The translations under genes were made by a program, and so were the position numbers. The notes under the pieces were generated by a model. It saw only the letters and a list, made by a program, of their open reading frames with translations, was not told the origin of the DNA and did not search any database. This document shows, piece after piece, positions 1 through 5,974 of a stretch of DNA of 10,044 nucleotides. Source of the stretch: Acidimicrobiia bacterium (GTDB lineage Bacteria > Actinomycetota > Acidimicrobiia > IMCC26256 > PALSA-555); NCBI GenBank assembly GCA_017853455.1, contig JAFMJM010000076.1, positions 1 to 10,044 of the forward strand, written 5' to 3'. Each line of letters starts with the position of its first letter. Position 1 is the stretch's first letter.

Positions 1-168
1 CAGCGGGTCGTGCACCACGTGCAGCACCTGCACGGCGGCATGGGCGCCGACATCGGCTACCCGGTGCACCGCTACTTCCTGTGGGGCAAGCAGATCGAGG
101 ACACGTTGGGCGGATCGAGCGTCACGCTCCAGCGCCTCGGACGACGACTGGCGGAGGCACGCCCGTGA
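1..168 (+). CDS. Acyl-CoA dehydrogenase, C-terminal fragment (ChsE1/FadE28-like), 5' end outside window
   Basis: Only the last 55 residues are present, read in frame 1 to the TGA at 166-168. They contain HLHGGMG, then GYPVHRYFLW and a TLGG segment. This is the usual C-terminal helical part of FAD-dependent acyl-CoA dehydrogenases, where the QxxGGxG motif contacts flavin across the dimer interface. The common YEGTxEIQ ending is absent. TLGGSS stands in its place, as I recall for FadE28/ChsE1-type subunits of the heteromeric steroid enzymes. The family alpha-beta dehydrogenates acyl-CoA with an electron-transfer flavoprotein as acceptor. It overlaps the next gene by GTGA at 165-168, so it belongs to the chsH1-ltp2 operon and probably acts on a steroid C3 side-chain CoA ester. 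The family is clear; the exact subunit (ChsE1 or ChsE2) cannot be settled from this fragment. Confidence 0.85.
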   Translation, partial: QRVVHHVQHLHGGMGADIGYPVHRYFLWGKQIEDTLGGSSVTLQRLGRRLAEARP

Positions 169-626
169 GCACTCGGACCCCGTTGCGCTACGACGACGTC
201 GAGGTCGGCGACCAACTGCCACCGTTCGACCTCCCGTTGACCCGGACGCTGATCACTTCGACCGCGATCGCCACCCGCGACTACCAGGACGTGCACCACG
301 ACCCGGCGCGCGCGGTCGAGCGCGGCTCGCCCGACATCTTCATGAACATCCTCACCTCCAACGGTCTCGTCGGCCGGTACGTCACCGACTGGGCCGGCGC
401 GAACGCCTTCGTGTCGGCGATCCGCATCCGGCTCGGCGTGCCCAACCACCCCGGCGACACCATGCGGATGATGGGCACGGTCAGCGCCAAGGCCGACGGG
501 GTGATCACCGTCACGGTCAAGGGCTCGAACTCGCTCGGTGACCACGTGACGGGCACCGTCGACCTCGTGATCCCGGCGTCGCCCGACGAGGTGCCCGGTG
601 CACAGAAGAAGGAGCGCAGCGCGTGA
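165..626 (+). CDS. chsH1: ChsH1-like MaoC-fold enoyl-CoA hydratase subunit (steroid side chain)
   Basis: The GTG start at 165 is chosen because it overlaps the upstream TGA (GTGA), has GGAGG at 153-157, and leaves a 153-residue protein. A further upstream ATG would run deep into the dehydrogenase. The fold is a single hotdog domain. ATRDYQDVHHD (residues 36-46) carries Asp39 and His44, equivalent to the catalytic Asp29/His34 reported for M. tuberculosis ChsH1. DIFMNIL, RYVTDWAG and SLGDHV also match ChsH1 as I remember it. In the characterised system ChsH1 pairs with ChsH2 to hydrate the 3-oxo-4,17-pregnadiene-20-carboxyl-CoA double bond. It is about 10-20 residues longer than the mycobacterial protein at each end combined. 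It is followed by ltp2 through a second GTGA overlap. ChsH2 is not adjacent, so the partner must lie elsewhere. It acts in the cytoplasm. Confidence 0.9.
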   Translation: MSTRTPLRYDDVEVGDQLPPFDLPLTRTLITSTAIATRDYQDVHHDPARAVERGSPDIFMNILTSNGLVGRYVTDWAGANAFVSAIRIRLGVPNHPGDTMRMMGTVSAKADGVITVTVKGSNSLGDHVTGTVDLVIPASPDEVPGAQKKERSA

Positions 627-1807
627 GCGAATCCCACCGACTGCTCGACGCGGCGGCGATCGTCGGGATCGGCGCCACCGAGTTCTCCAAGGACTCGGGC
701 CGGTCCGAGATGCGGCTCGCGGTCGAGGCCTGCGACGCTGCGATCGCCGACGCCGGGCTGGTCCCGAGCCAGATCGACGGCTGGGTGTGCTTCACCGCCG
801 AGACCAACCCCGAGATCGAGGTCGCCAAGAACCTCGGGGCGGGCGAGATGTCGTTCTTCTCGCGGGTTCACCACGGGGGCGGGGCCGGATGCGGCACGAT
901 CCTCCAGGCGGTGCTGGCGGTCAACGCGGGTGTCGCCGACTACGTCGTGTGCTACCGGGCCTTCAACGAACGGTCGGGACGGCGCTTCGGTGCCGGCGTG
1001 CAGAATGCCCCCGCCCAGGCCACGGCCGAGAGCGCCGGCTTCTCGTGGTACGCCCCGTTCGGACTGCTCACGCCCGCGCAGTGGGTGGCGATGTTCGCCC
1101 GGCGCTACATGCACGAGTACGGCGCCACCAGCGAGGACTTCGGCCGCATCGCCGTCGCCGACCGCAAGCACGCCGCCACCAATCCGGCCGCCTACTTCTA
1201 CGGGGCGCCGATCACCCTCCAGGACCATCAGGACTCGCGCTGGATCGTCGAGCCGCTCCACCTGCTCGACTGCTGCCAGGAGTCCGACGGCGGTCAGGCC
1301 ATCGTCGTCACCACGCCCGAGCGCGCCCGCGACCTGCCCCAGCCGGCGGTGCTGGTGCGCGCGGCGGCCCAGGCGGCCGGAGACCACCAGGAGATGATGA
1401 CGTCGTACTACCGCGACTCCATCACCGGCCTGCCCGAGATGGGGCACGCCGCCCGGCAGCTCTACAACACCACGGGCCTCGGGCCCGCCGACTTCCAGAC
1501 GGCGGTCATCTACGACCACTTCACGCCGTTGGCGCTGCCGCAGTTCGAGGAGTTCGGGTTCTGCGCCCGGGGCGAGGCCAAGGACTTCATCCGCGACGGC
1601 CAAATCGAGCTCGGCGGAGCCCTGCCGGTCAACACCCACGGCGGCCAGCTCGGCGAGGCCTACATCCACGGCATGAACGGCATCGCCGAGGCGGTCCGGC
1701 AGGTGCGGGGCACCGCGGTCAACCAGGTCGACGACGTCGAGCACGTGCTGGTCACCTCCGGCACGATGGTTCCCACCAGCGCACTGATCCTCGGCGTCGA
1801 CCGCTAG
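623..1807 (+). CDS. ltp2: Ltp2-like thiolase-superfamily steroid side-chain aldolase
   Basis: This is a 394-residue thiolase-fold protein starting at GTG 623, with AAGGAG at 609-614. It matches Ltp2 along its length: GIGATEFSKDSGRSE near residue 15, YRAFNERSG at 111, ADRKHAATNP at 179, LLDCCQESDGG at 214, YDHFTP at 297, and NTHGGQLGEAYIHGMNG at 337-353. In the characterised Ltp2-ChsH2(DUF35) complex the enzyme performs retro-aldol cleavage of 17-hydroxy-3-oxo-pregnene-20-carboxyl-CoA, giving a C19 17-keto steroid and propionyl-CoA. Two tyrosines are implicated there; Tyr297 and Tyr347 sit at the matching places. Cys90 in GAGCGTI lies where thiolases carry the acylating Cys, but the thiolase mechanism is not used in this family. 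It is the last gene of the operon and ends against a hairpin. It needs a DUF35 partner that is not in the window. The family assignment is strong; the substrate is inferred. Confidence 0.92.
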   Translation: MSESHRLLDAAAIVGIGATEFSKDSGRSEMRLAVEACDAAIADAGLVPSQIDGWVCFTAETNPEIEVAKNLGAGEMSFFSRVHHGGGAGCGTILQAVLAVNAGVADYVVCYRAFNERSGRRFGAGVQNAPAQATAESAGFSWYAPFGLLTPAQWVAMFARRYMHEYGATSEDFGRIAVADRKHAATNPAAYFYGAPITLQDHQDSRWIVEPLHLLDCCQESDGGQAIVVTTPERARDLPQPAVLVRAAAQAAGDHQEMMTSYYRDSITGLPEMGHAARQLYNTTGLGPADFQTAVIYDHFTPLALPQFEEFGFCARGEAKDFIRDGQIELGGALPVNTHGGQLGEAYIHGMNGIAEAVRQVRGTAVNQVDDVEHVLVTSGTMVPTSALILGVDR

Positions 1808-1822
1808 CCGTCGCCGGACGGC
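1807..1822. terminator. Short GC hairpin between convergent ltp2 and M20 peptidase
   Basis: GCCGTC, a GCCG loop and GACGGC form a perfect 6-bp stem. It begins on the last base of the ltp2 stop and ends 3 bp before the peptidase stop. There is no T-tract on either side, so it is at most an actinobacterial-style I-shaped or bidirectional terminator. Function is inferred from its position in the only gap, 18 bp, between two converging genes. Confidence 0.45.
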
Positions 1823-1825
1823 GCC

Positions 1826-3226
1826 TCAGAGCGCTGCGAGCAGGCGCACCTGGGTGTCGATCAGCGACGCCCAGTCGCCGAGGTGGAGGCTCTCGTCCTC
1901 GCCGTGGATGCGGCTCCCGGGATCGGCCGGGCCGAGCAGCAGCGTGGGGATGCCCCCGAAGGCGGCGGCGAACGGACCGACGAACGGGATGGTGGCGCCG
2001 ACGCCCATGTGCACCGGCGGCACACCGAACGCGGCGGTGAGGGCGGCGTCGGCGGCGGCGAACGCCGGCCCGGTGGGCTCGCACCGCCAGGCCGGGGTCG
2101 CCTCGGAGATCTCCCACGACGCCTCGAGCCCGAACGGCACCCGGGCGAGCAGGTGGTCGCGCAGCGCGTCGTTGAGCCGGTGCGGGTCCTGACCGGTGGC
2201 CACGCGCACGCTGATCCGGGCGGCGGCCTCGGCCACGATCTGGTTGGAGCTGCCGGCGATCGGATGTCCGTCGATCCCGATCACGGTCACCACCGGTCGC
2301 AGCCACAGCCGTTCGAACAGGCTCGTCGCCGGGTCGCCGGCGAGGGCCACGCCCGGACGCAGGCCCCACACGGCCCGCAGCTCGTCGGTGGGGTCGGGCA
2401 GGGCGGCGAGGCGGGCCCGCTCGGCGTCGGTGGGGGGCACCCAGTCGTCGAAGCAGCCGTCGAACGCCGGGTCGCCGTGCTCGTCGGTGAGGGTGGCCAG
2501 CATCCGGGCGAGGGCGGTCACCGGGTCGGGGACCGCACCGCCCGCCATGCCCGAGTGGAGGGGTCCGTCGAGCGCGCGCACCCGGATCGTGCCGCCGGCC
2601 AGACCCCGCAGGGAGTAGGTGAGCCCCGGGGTGCCGACCGCCCAGTTGCCGGCGTCGGCGAGCAGCAGCACGTCGGCGCGGAGCTCGTCGGCGTACCGGT
2701 CGAGGAACGGGTGCAGCCGGGGCGAGCCGATCTCCTCCTCGCCCTCGACCATCACCTTCACGTTGCACGGCAGCTCGCCGGCGGTGCGCAGCCACGCCCG
2801 CACGGTGGCGAGGTGGGCCACGATCCCGGCCTTGTCGTCGGCGGTGCCCCGACCGTAGAGCCGGCCGTCGCGCTCCCACGGCTCGAACGGATCACCCGAC
2901 CACCGCTCGACGAACCCGGGGGGCTGCACGTCGTGGTGGGCGTACAGCAGGACGGTGGGGGCATCGGGGGCGTGGGTCCACTCGCCGATCACGCACGGTG
3001 GGCAGTCGTCGACGACGGCCTGGCGGACCCGCTCGAGTCCGGCGTCGACCATGAGCGCGGCCACGGCGTCGGCCCCGGCGGCGACGTCGGCGGCGTGGGC
3101 CGGATCGGCGCTGATGCCGGGGATGCGCACGAGGGCCTCGAGGTCGGTCCGGGCGGCTCCGGCGGCGTCGGCCCGCGCCGCGGCGACCACCGCCTCGACG
3201 GTCGCCGGGTCGCGGAGTTCGGCCAT
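1826..3226 (-). CDS. M20 family metallopeptidase / dipeptidase
   Basis: This is a 466-residue soluble di-zinc hydrolase of the M20 (ArgE/DapE/CPG2, CNDP-like) family. The metal site can be read directly: HHD (His97, Asp99), GRGTADDKAG (Asp130), EGEEEIGS (the catalytic Glu is within 163-165), ADAGNW (Asp191) and IHGEDE (His441). The dimerisation-domain signature GPLHSGMAGG is at about 221-230. Length and motif order are typical of cytosolic dipeptidases rather than the shorter ArgE/DapE proteins. The ATG at 3226 is chosen over an in-frame upstream ATG at 3343, because the longer form would run through the divergent promoter and into the neighbouring SDR. It also places a TACGCT box exactly 7 nt before the ATG, the leaderless arrangement. 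It converges on ltp2 and diverges from an SDR. The substrate is unknown; a dipeptide or N-acyl amino acid is likely. A steroid link is not evident. Confidence 0.9.
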   Translation of the reverse strand: MAELRDPATVEAVVAAARADAAGAARTDLEALVRIPGISADPAHAADVAAGADAVAALMVDAGLERVRQAVVDDCPPCVIGEWTHAPDAPTVLLYAHHDVQPPGFVERWSGDPFEPWERDGRLYGRGTADDKAGIVAHLATVRAWLRTAGELPCNVKVMVEGEEEIGSPRLHPFLDRYADELRADVLLLADAGNWAVGTPGLTYSLRGLAGGTIRVRALDGPLHSGMAGGAVPDPVTALARMLATLTDEHGDPAFDGCFDDWVPPTDAERARLAALPDPTDELRAVWGLRPGVALAGDPATSLFERLWLRPVVTVIGIDGHPIAGSSNQIVAEAAARISVRVATGQDPHRLNDALRDHLLARVPFGLEASWEISEATPAWRCEPTGPAFAAADAALTAAFGVPPVHMGVGATIPFVGPFAAAFGGIPTLLLGPADPGSRIHGEDESLHLGDWASLIDTQVRLLAAL

Positions 3227-3239
3227 GCGGGGGAGCGTA
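3227..3239 (-). promoter_or_regulatory. Leaderless-type -10 element of the M20 peptidase gene
   Basis: Read on the minus strand, TACGCT (3239-3234) is followed by 7 nt and then the ATG at 3226. This fits the actinobacterial TAnnnT -10 with transcription starting at or beside the start codon. No Shine-Dalgarno sequence is present. The block from 3224 to 3242 is 15/19 identical to the block before the acyl-CoA ligase gene at 9094-9112. Confidence 0.6.
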
Positions 3240-3249
3240 ACGGCGCCGG

Positions 3250-3284
3250 TAGGGTGCCGGGACCACCGCAGCGGACACGGAGGG
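3250..3284 (+). promoter_or_regulatory. Probable promoter (-10 TAGGGT) and RBS of the SDR-thioesterase pair
   Basis: TAGGGT at 3250-3255 fits TAnnnT. GGAGGG at 3279-3284 is a good ribosome binding site 6 nt before the GTG at 3291, giving a leader of roughly 30 nt. No convincing -35 is seen. The element lies back to back with the leaderless promoter of the M20 gene in a 64-bp divergent spacer. Confidence 0.5.
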
Positions 3285-3290
3285 ACGGAC

Positions 3291-4082
3291 GTGGGCAGGC
3301 TCGACGGGCGGATCGCGATCGTGACGGGAGCCGGGCAGGGCATCGGGCGGGGAGTCGCCCGGCGCTACGCCCGCGAGGGCGCCACGGTGGTGGTGGCCGA
3401 GATCAACCCCGAGACCGGTGCCGCCGTCGCCGACGAGATCACCGGCGAACTCGGCGGGCGGGCGGTGTTCGTCCCGACCGACGTGCTCGAGCGCGAGCAG
3501 GTCGAGGCGGTGGTGGCCCGCACGGTCACCGACTTCGGGACGGTGCACGTGCTGGTCAACAACGCCTACGTGGCCGGACCGTTCGGGCCGTTCGAGTCGA
3601 AGGACGACGGTGACCTCGAGCTGTCGTTCCGCGGCGGGCCCCAGCACACCTGGTGGGCCATGCGGGCGGCGTTCCCGCACATGCGTGACCAGCACTGGGG
3701 CCGCATCGTCAACTTCGTGTCGCTCAACGGCGTGAACGCCCACAAGTACTCCGCCGACTACAACGCGGCGAAGGAGGCCATCCGGGCGCTCACCCGCACC
3801 GCGGCGGTGGAGTGGGGCGTCCACAACATCCTCGTCAACTGCATCGCACCGGGCGCGGCGACGCCGTCGTACCTGGCGTTCAAGGAGTCGTCACCGGAGA
3901 ACGCCCGGGCGCTCCTCGGCCTGAATCCGCTCGGGCGCATGGGCGATCCCGAGCACGACATCGGCGGGGTGGCACTGTTCCTCGCCACCGACGACGCCGA
4001 CTACGTCACCGGCAACACCCTGTTCGTCGGCGGCGGGACCCACGTCAACGGCGTGGCCTGGAACCCGTCGGTGCGGGGCTGA
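3291..4082 (+). CDS. Short-chain dehydrogenase/reductase with altered active-site signatures
   Basis: This is a 263-residue classical-length SDR. The GTG at 3291 is supported by GGAGGG upstream and by the protein opening directly with GRLDGRIAIVTGAG. The Rossmann glycine motif TGAGQGIG spans residues 12-19. Catalytic Ser144, Tyr157 and Lys161 (YNAAK) are present. Two features depart from the family. The structural NNAG is NNAY (90-93). The helix that normally supplies the tetrad Asn reads FRGGPQHTWW (113-122), with Gly at the aligned site. The loop 95-118 is also unusual. An acidic residue after the second strand (Glu37) suggests NAD preference. Four bases separate it from the TesB gene, so the two are probably one transcript. 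A role as a hydroxyacyl-CoA or steroid alcohol dehydrogenase is inferred only from context; the substrate is unknown. Confidence 0.88.
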   Translation: MGRLDGRIAIVTGAGQGIGRGVARRYAREGATVVVAEINPETGAAVADEITGELGGRAVFVPTDVLEREQVEAVVARTVTDFGTVHVLVNNAYVAGPFGPFESKDDGDLELSFRGGPQHTWWAMRAAFPHMRDQHWGRIVNFVSLNGVNAHKYSADYNAAKEAIRALTRTAAVEWGVHNILVNCIAPGAATPSYLAFKESSPENARALLGLNPLGRMGDPEHDIGGVALFLATDDADYVTGNTLFVGGGTHVNGVAWNPSVRG

Positions 4083-4086
4083 CGCG

Positions 4087-4905
4087 GTGAGTGGATCGAT
4101 GGAGTACGCGCCCGATCTGGCCTCGGCGCTCGACCTCGAGCAGCTCGAGCTCGACCTGTTCCGGGCCCGTAACACCGAGTCGGCGCGCGAGCGCCCCGCG
4201 CTCTACGGCGGACAGGTGTGCGCCCAGGCCCTGATGGCCGCCGCGCTCACGGTCCCCGACGGGCGACTCCCGCACTCGCTCCACGGCTACTTCCTGCGGC
4301 CCGGACTCGTCGACCGGCCCGTCGTGCTGCGCGTCGACCGCGACCGCGACGGTCGGTCGTTCTCGGCCCGGCACGTCGCCGCGGTCCAGGACGGTGCGGT
4401 CATCTTCTCGATGCTGGCGTCGTTCCAGACGGGCGTCGACCCGGCGGTCTACGCCGACGTGGTCGACCCCGACGGGCCCATCTCCCACTGGCCGGGTCCC
4501 GACGCGTGCCCGCCGCTCGGCAACGACGTCATGCTGGAGCTCCGTCAGGCGACGCTCACCGAGGTCGTCGACGGTCGCCAGATGTACTCCGACACCATCT
4601 GGGCCCGCTCGCGTCACCCGCTGCCCGACGACCCGGTCGTGCAGGCCTGCGCGCTGGCCTACGTCTCCGACCTCGGGACCGGCTTCGGCCGGATCATGCT
4701 GCCGACCCGGGGCACCGGCGGGCCGAGCATCGACCACGGGTTCTGGTTCCACGCCCCGGTGCGCGTCGACGACTGGCTGCTGCTCGAGCTCCAGCCATGG
4801 AAGGCCACGCTCGGGCGCGGGACCTACCGCGGCACCATCCGCGACCGGGCGGGCACCGTGGCCGGCGTCATCGCCCAGGAGCACATCCTCCACCCCGACG
4901 GCTAG
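4087..4905 (+). CDS. tesB: Acyl-CoA thioesterase II, TesB family
   Basis: This is a 272-residue double-hotdog acyl-CoA thioesterase, close to the 286 residues of E. coli TesB. The N-terminal hotdog has LYGGQVCAQAL (39-49), HSLHGYFLRPG (63-73) and GRSFSARHVAAVQ (89-101). The C-terminal hotdog has AYVSD and SIDHGFWFH. The catalytic set of E. coli TesB (Asp204, Thr228, Gln278) corresponds to Asp195, Ser214 and Gln264, so the Thr is replaced by Ser. It hydrolyses acyl-CoA to free acid and CoA in the cytoplasm. In this setting it could free CoA trapped on bulky steroid-derived acyl groups (inference). The GTG at 4087 follows the SDR stop by 4 nt with no strong RBS, so translation is probably coupled. 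The in-frame ATG at 4099 is an alternative start. Its stop overlaps the stop of the convergent SDR gene in CTAG. Confidence 0.92.
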   Translation: MSGSMEYAPDLASALDLEQLELDLFRARNTESARERPALYGGQVCAQALMAAALTVPDGRLPHSLHGYFLRPGLVDRPVVLRVDRDRDGRSFSARHVAAVQDGAVIFSMLASFQTGVDPAVYADVVDPDGPISHWPGPDACPPLGNDVMLELRQATLTEVVDGRQMYSDTIWARSRHPLPDDPVVQACALAYVSDLGTGFGRIMLPTRGTGGPSIDHGFWFHAPVRVDDWLLLELQPWKATLGRGTYRGTIRDRAGTVAGVIAQEHILHPDG

Positions 4906-5903
4906 GCACCCTCGTGGTAGCGGTCGGACCACTCCTTCGGGGGCGGGTCCGACCGGCGCGGCCCGGCCCCGAACATGCGGGGCAGTTCGGCCTGCAGGTC
5001 GGCGACGGTGAAGCCGCGGTCGGTGCGCTCGATGGTCTCGGCCGGCACGAACGTCTGCAGGTGGTTGATGCGCCCACCGCTCACCTGGAACGCCTGGCCG
5101 CTGCACCAGCCGGCCTCCGGGGAGGCCAGGTAGCAGACCAGCTCGGCCACGTGGACCGGGCTGGTGGCGTCGAAGGCGTCGGCGCGCGCCTCGGCGTTGC
5201 GGGCGGTGCGCCAGCCGATCGCGGCGAGCCGAGTGAGGGCGCCGGGCAGGATCGAGTTGACCGTCACGCCGTAGGGCGCGAGCTCGGTGGCGATGGCCTC
5301 GCTGAACGCCAGGATCCCGGCCTTGGCCGCGACGTAGTTCGACTGGCCGGCACCGCCCAGGGGCAGGAGCCCGGTCGAGGTGTTGACCACCCGGCCGTAT
5401 CCGCCCCGCCCGGCCTTGGCCTCGCTGCGCCACCAGCGGGCGGCCGGCGCGGTCACGCAGAAGGTGCCGCGCAGGTGCACCCGGATGACGTCGTCCCATT
5501 CGTCGGGGGTGAGGTTGAAGACCATGTGCGGACGGCCGATGCCGGCGTTGTTGACGACCACGTCGAGGCGCCCCCACTCGTCGAGGGCGCGCTGCACCAC
5601 GGCCTCACCTCCCTCGGTGGTGGAGATGTCGGCCGTGTCGACCACGGCCCGGCCGCCGGCCGCGACGATCTCGCGGACCGTCTCCTCGGCGGGGGTCTCG
5701 CCGGTGGTGCCGCCGTCGGAGGCCACGCCGAGGTCGTTGACCACGACCGCGGCGCCGTGCGCGGCCAGGCGCAGGGCCTCGGCCCGACCGATGCCCCGTC
5801 CGCTCCCGGTGACCACGGCCACCCGTCCGGCGAGGGGCTGCGGGGCGCCGGGCTCGGCGCCGGCGGGGATGGGTGGACGGACGTGGGCGTCGGAGGTCGT
5901 CAT
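4902..5903 (-). CDS. SDR of the MFE-2 / 17beta-HSD4 type with a C-terminal extension
   Basis: This is a 333-residue NAD(P)-dependent SDR. After a Pro-rich 25-residue leader come TGSGRGIG (32-39), VVVNDLG (53-59; Asp57 favours NAD), a GGTTGETPAEETVREI segment, NNAG (118-121), VHLRGTF (142-148), Ser176 and YVAAK (Tyr190, Lys194). VHLRGTF, with His in place of the usual Asn, and the VNDLG start are hallmarks of the dehydrogenase domain of peroxisomal multifunctional enzyme 2 (HSD17B4) and of mycobacterial Hsd4A-like enzymes. These oxidise 3-hydroxyacyl-CoA esters, and some oxidise 17beta-hydroxysteroids. Core SDRs end near residue 280. Residues 281-333 form an extra charged tail (AETIERTDRGFTVADLQAELP, ending in a KEWSDRYHEG stretch) with no sterol-carrier domain. 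It diverges from the MBL gene. A role in side-chain beta-oxidation is likely but inferred. Confidence 0.88.
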   Translation of the reverse strand: MTTSDAHVRPPIPAGAEPGAPQPLAGRVAVVTGSGRGIGRAEALRLAAHGAAVVVNDLGVASDGGTTGETPAEETVREIVAAGGRAVVDTADISTTEGGEAVVQRALDEWGRLDVVVNNAGIGRPHMVFNLTPDEWDDVIRVHLRGTFCVTAPAARWWRSEAKAGRGGYGRVVNTSTGLLPLGGAGQSNYVAAKAGILAFSEAIATELAPYGVTVNSILPGALTRLAAIGWRTARNAEARADAFDATSPVHVAELVCYLASPEAGWCSGQAFQVSGGRINHLQTFVPAETIERTDRGFTVADLQAELPRMFGAGPRRSDPPPKEWSDRYHEGA

Positions 5904-5936
5904 GGGGTGCGGCTCTCTGCGAGGATGCTCGGGACG

Positions 5937-5952
5937 CCCGGACCGTACCGGG
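5937..5952. promoter_or_regulatory. Inverted repeat enclosing a -10-like box in a divergent spacer
   Basis: CCCGG and CCGGG flank six bases that read TACGGT on the minus strand, a TAnnnT -10 about 33 nt upstream of the SDR ATG at 5903. The symmetric arms around a -10 could be an operator for a dimeric repressor, or chance in GC-rich DNA. The 71-bp spacer (5904-5974) must hold the promoters of both divergent genes. GAGAG-like purines before 5903 are a weak RBS. Confidence 0.35.
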
Positions 5953-5959
5953 CCGCGGT

Positions 5960-5966
5960 GGGGGAG
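5960..5966 (+). promoter_or_regulatory. Ribosome binding site of the MBL-fold gene
   Basis: GGGGGAG lies 8 nt before the ATG at 5975 and selects this start over an in-frame upstream ATG at 5873, which lies inside the divergent SDR gene. Confidence 0.65.
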
Positions 5967-5974
5967 CGCAGCGG

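Noticed and set aside
81..164. N-terminal extension of chsH1 to the ATG at 81
   Set aside because: It would overlap the dehydrogenase by 88 bp. The GTG at 165 has a better RBS and gives a protein starting where ChsH1 homologues start.
281..1744. Long minus-strand open frame of 487 codons opposite chsH1 and ltp2
   Set aside because: It is antisense to well-recognised enzymes. Its product is rich in Arg, Gly, Val and His with no domain, as expected for a shadow frame in GC-rich DNA.
598..2040. Plus-strand open frame of 480 codons over ltp2
   Set aside because: It is an out-of-frame reading of ltp2 with runs of Arg, Gly and Pro, and no RBS or domain.
3227..3343. N-terminal extension of the M20 peptidase to the ATG at 3343
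   Set aside because: The added 39 residues show no signal peptide, would overlap the divergent SDR start, and lie upstream of the leaderless -10.
1883..3613. Plus-strand open frame of 576 codons opposite the M20 gene
   Set aside because: The minus-strand frame has all M20 metal-binding motifs. The plus frame is low-complexity Gly/Arg/Val/His and crosses into the SDR in the wrong frame.
4045..5577. Minus-strand open frame of 510 codons across tesB and the SDR
   Set aside because: It is a frame shadow of the SDR followed by antisense of TesB; both have intact motifs in their own frames.
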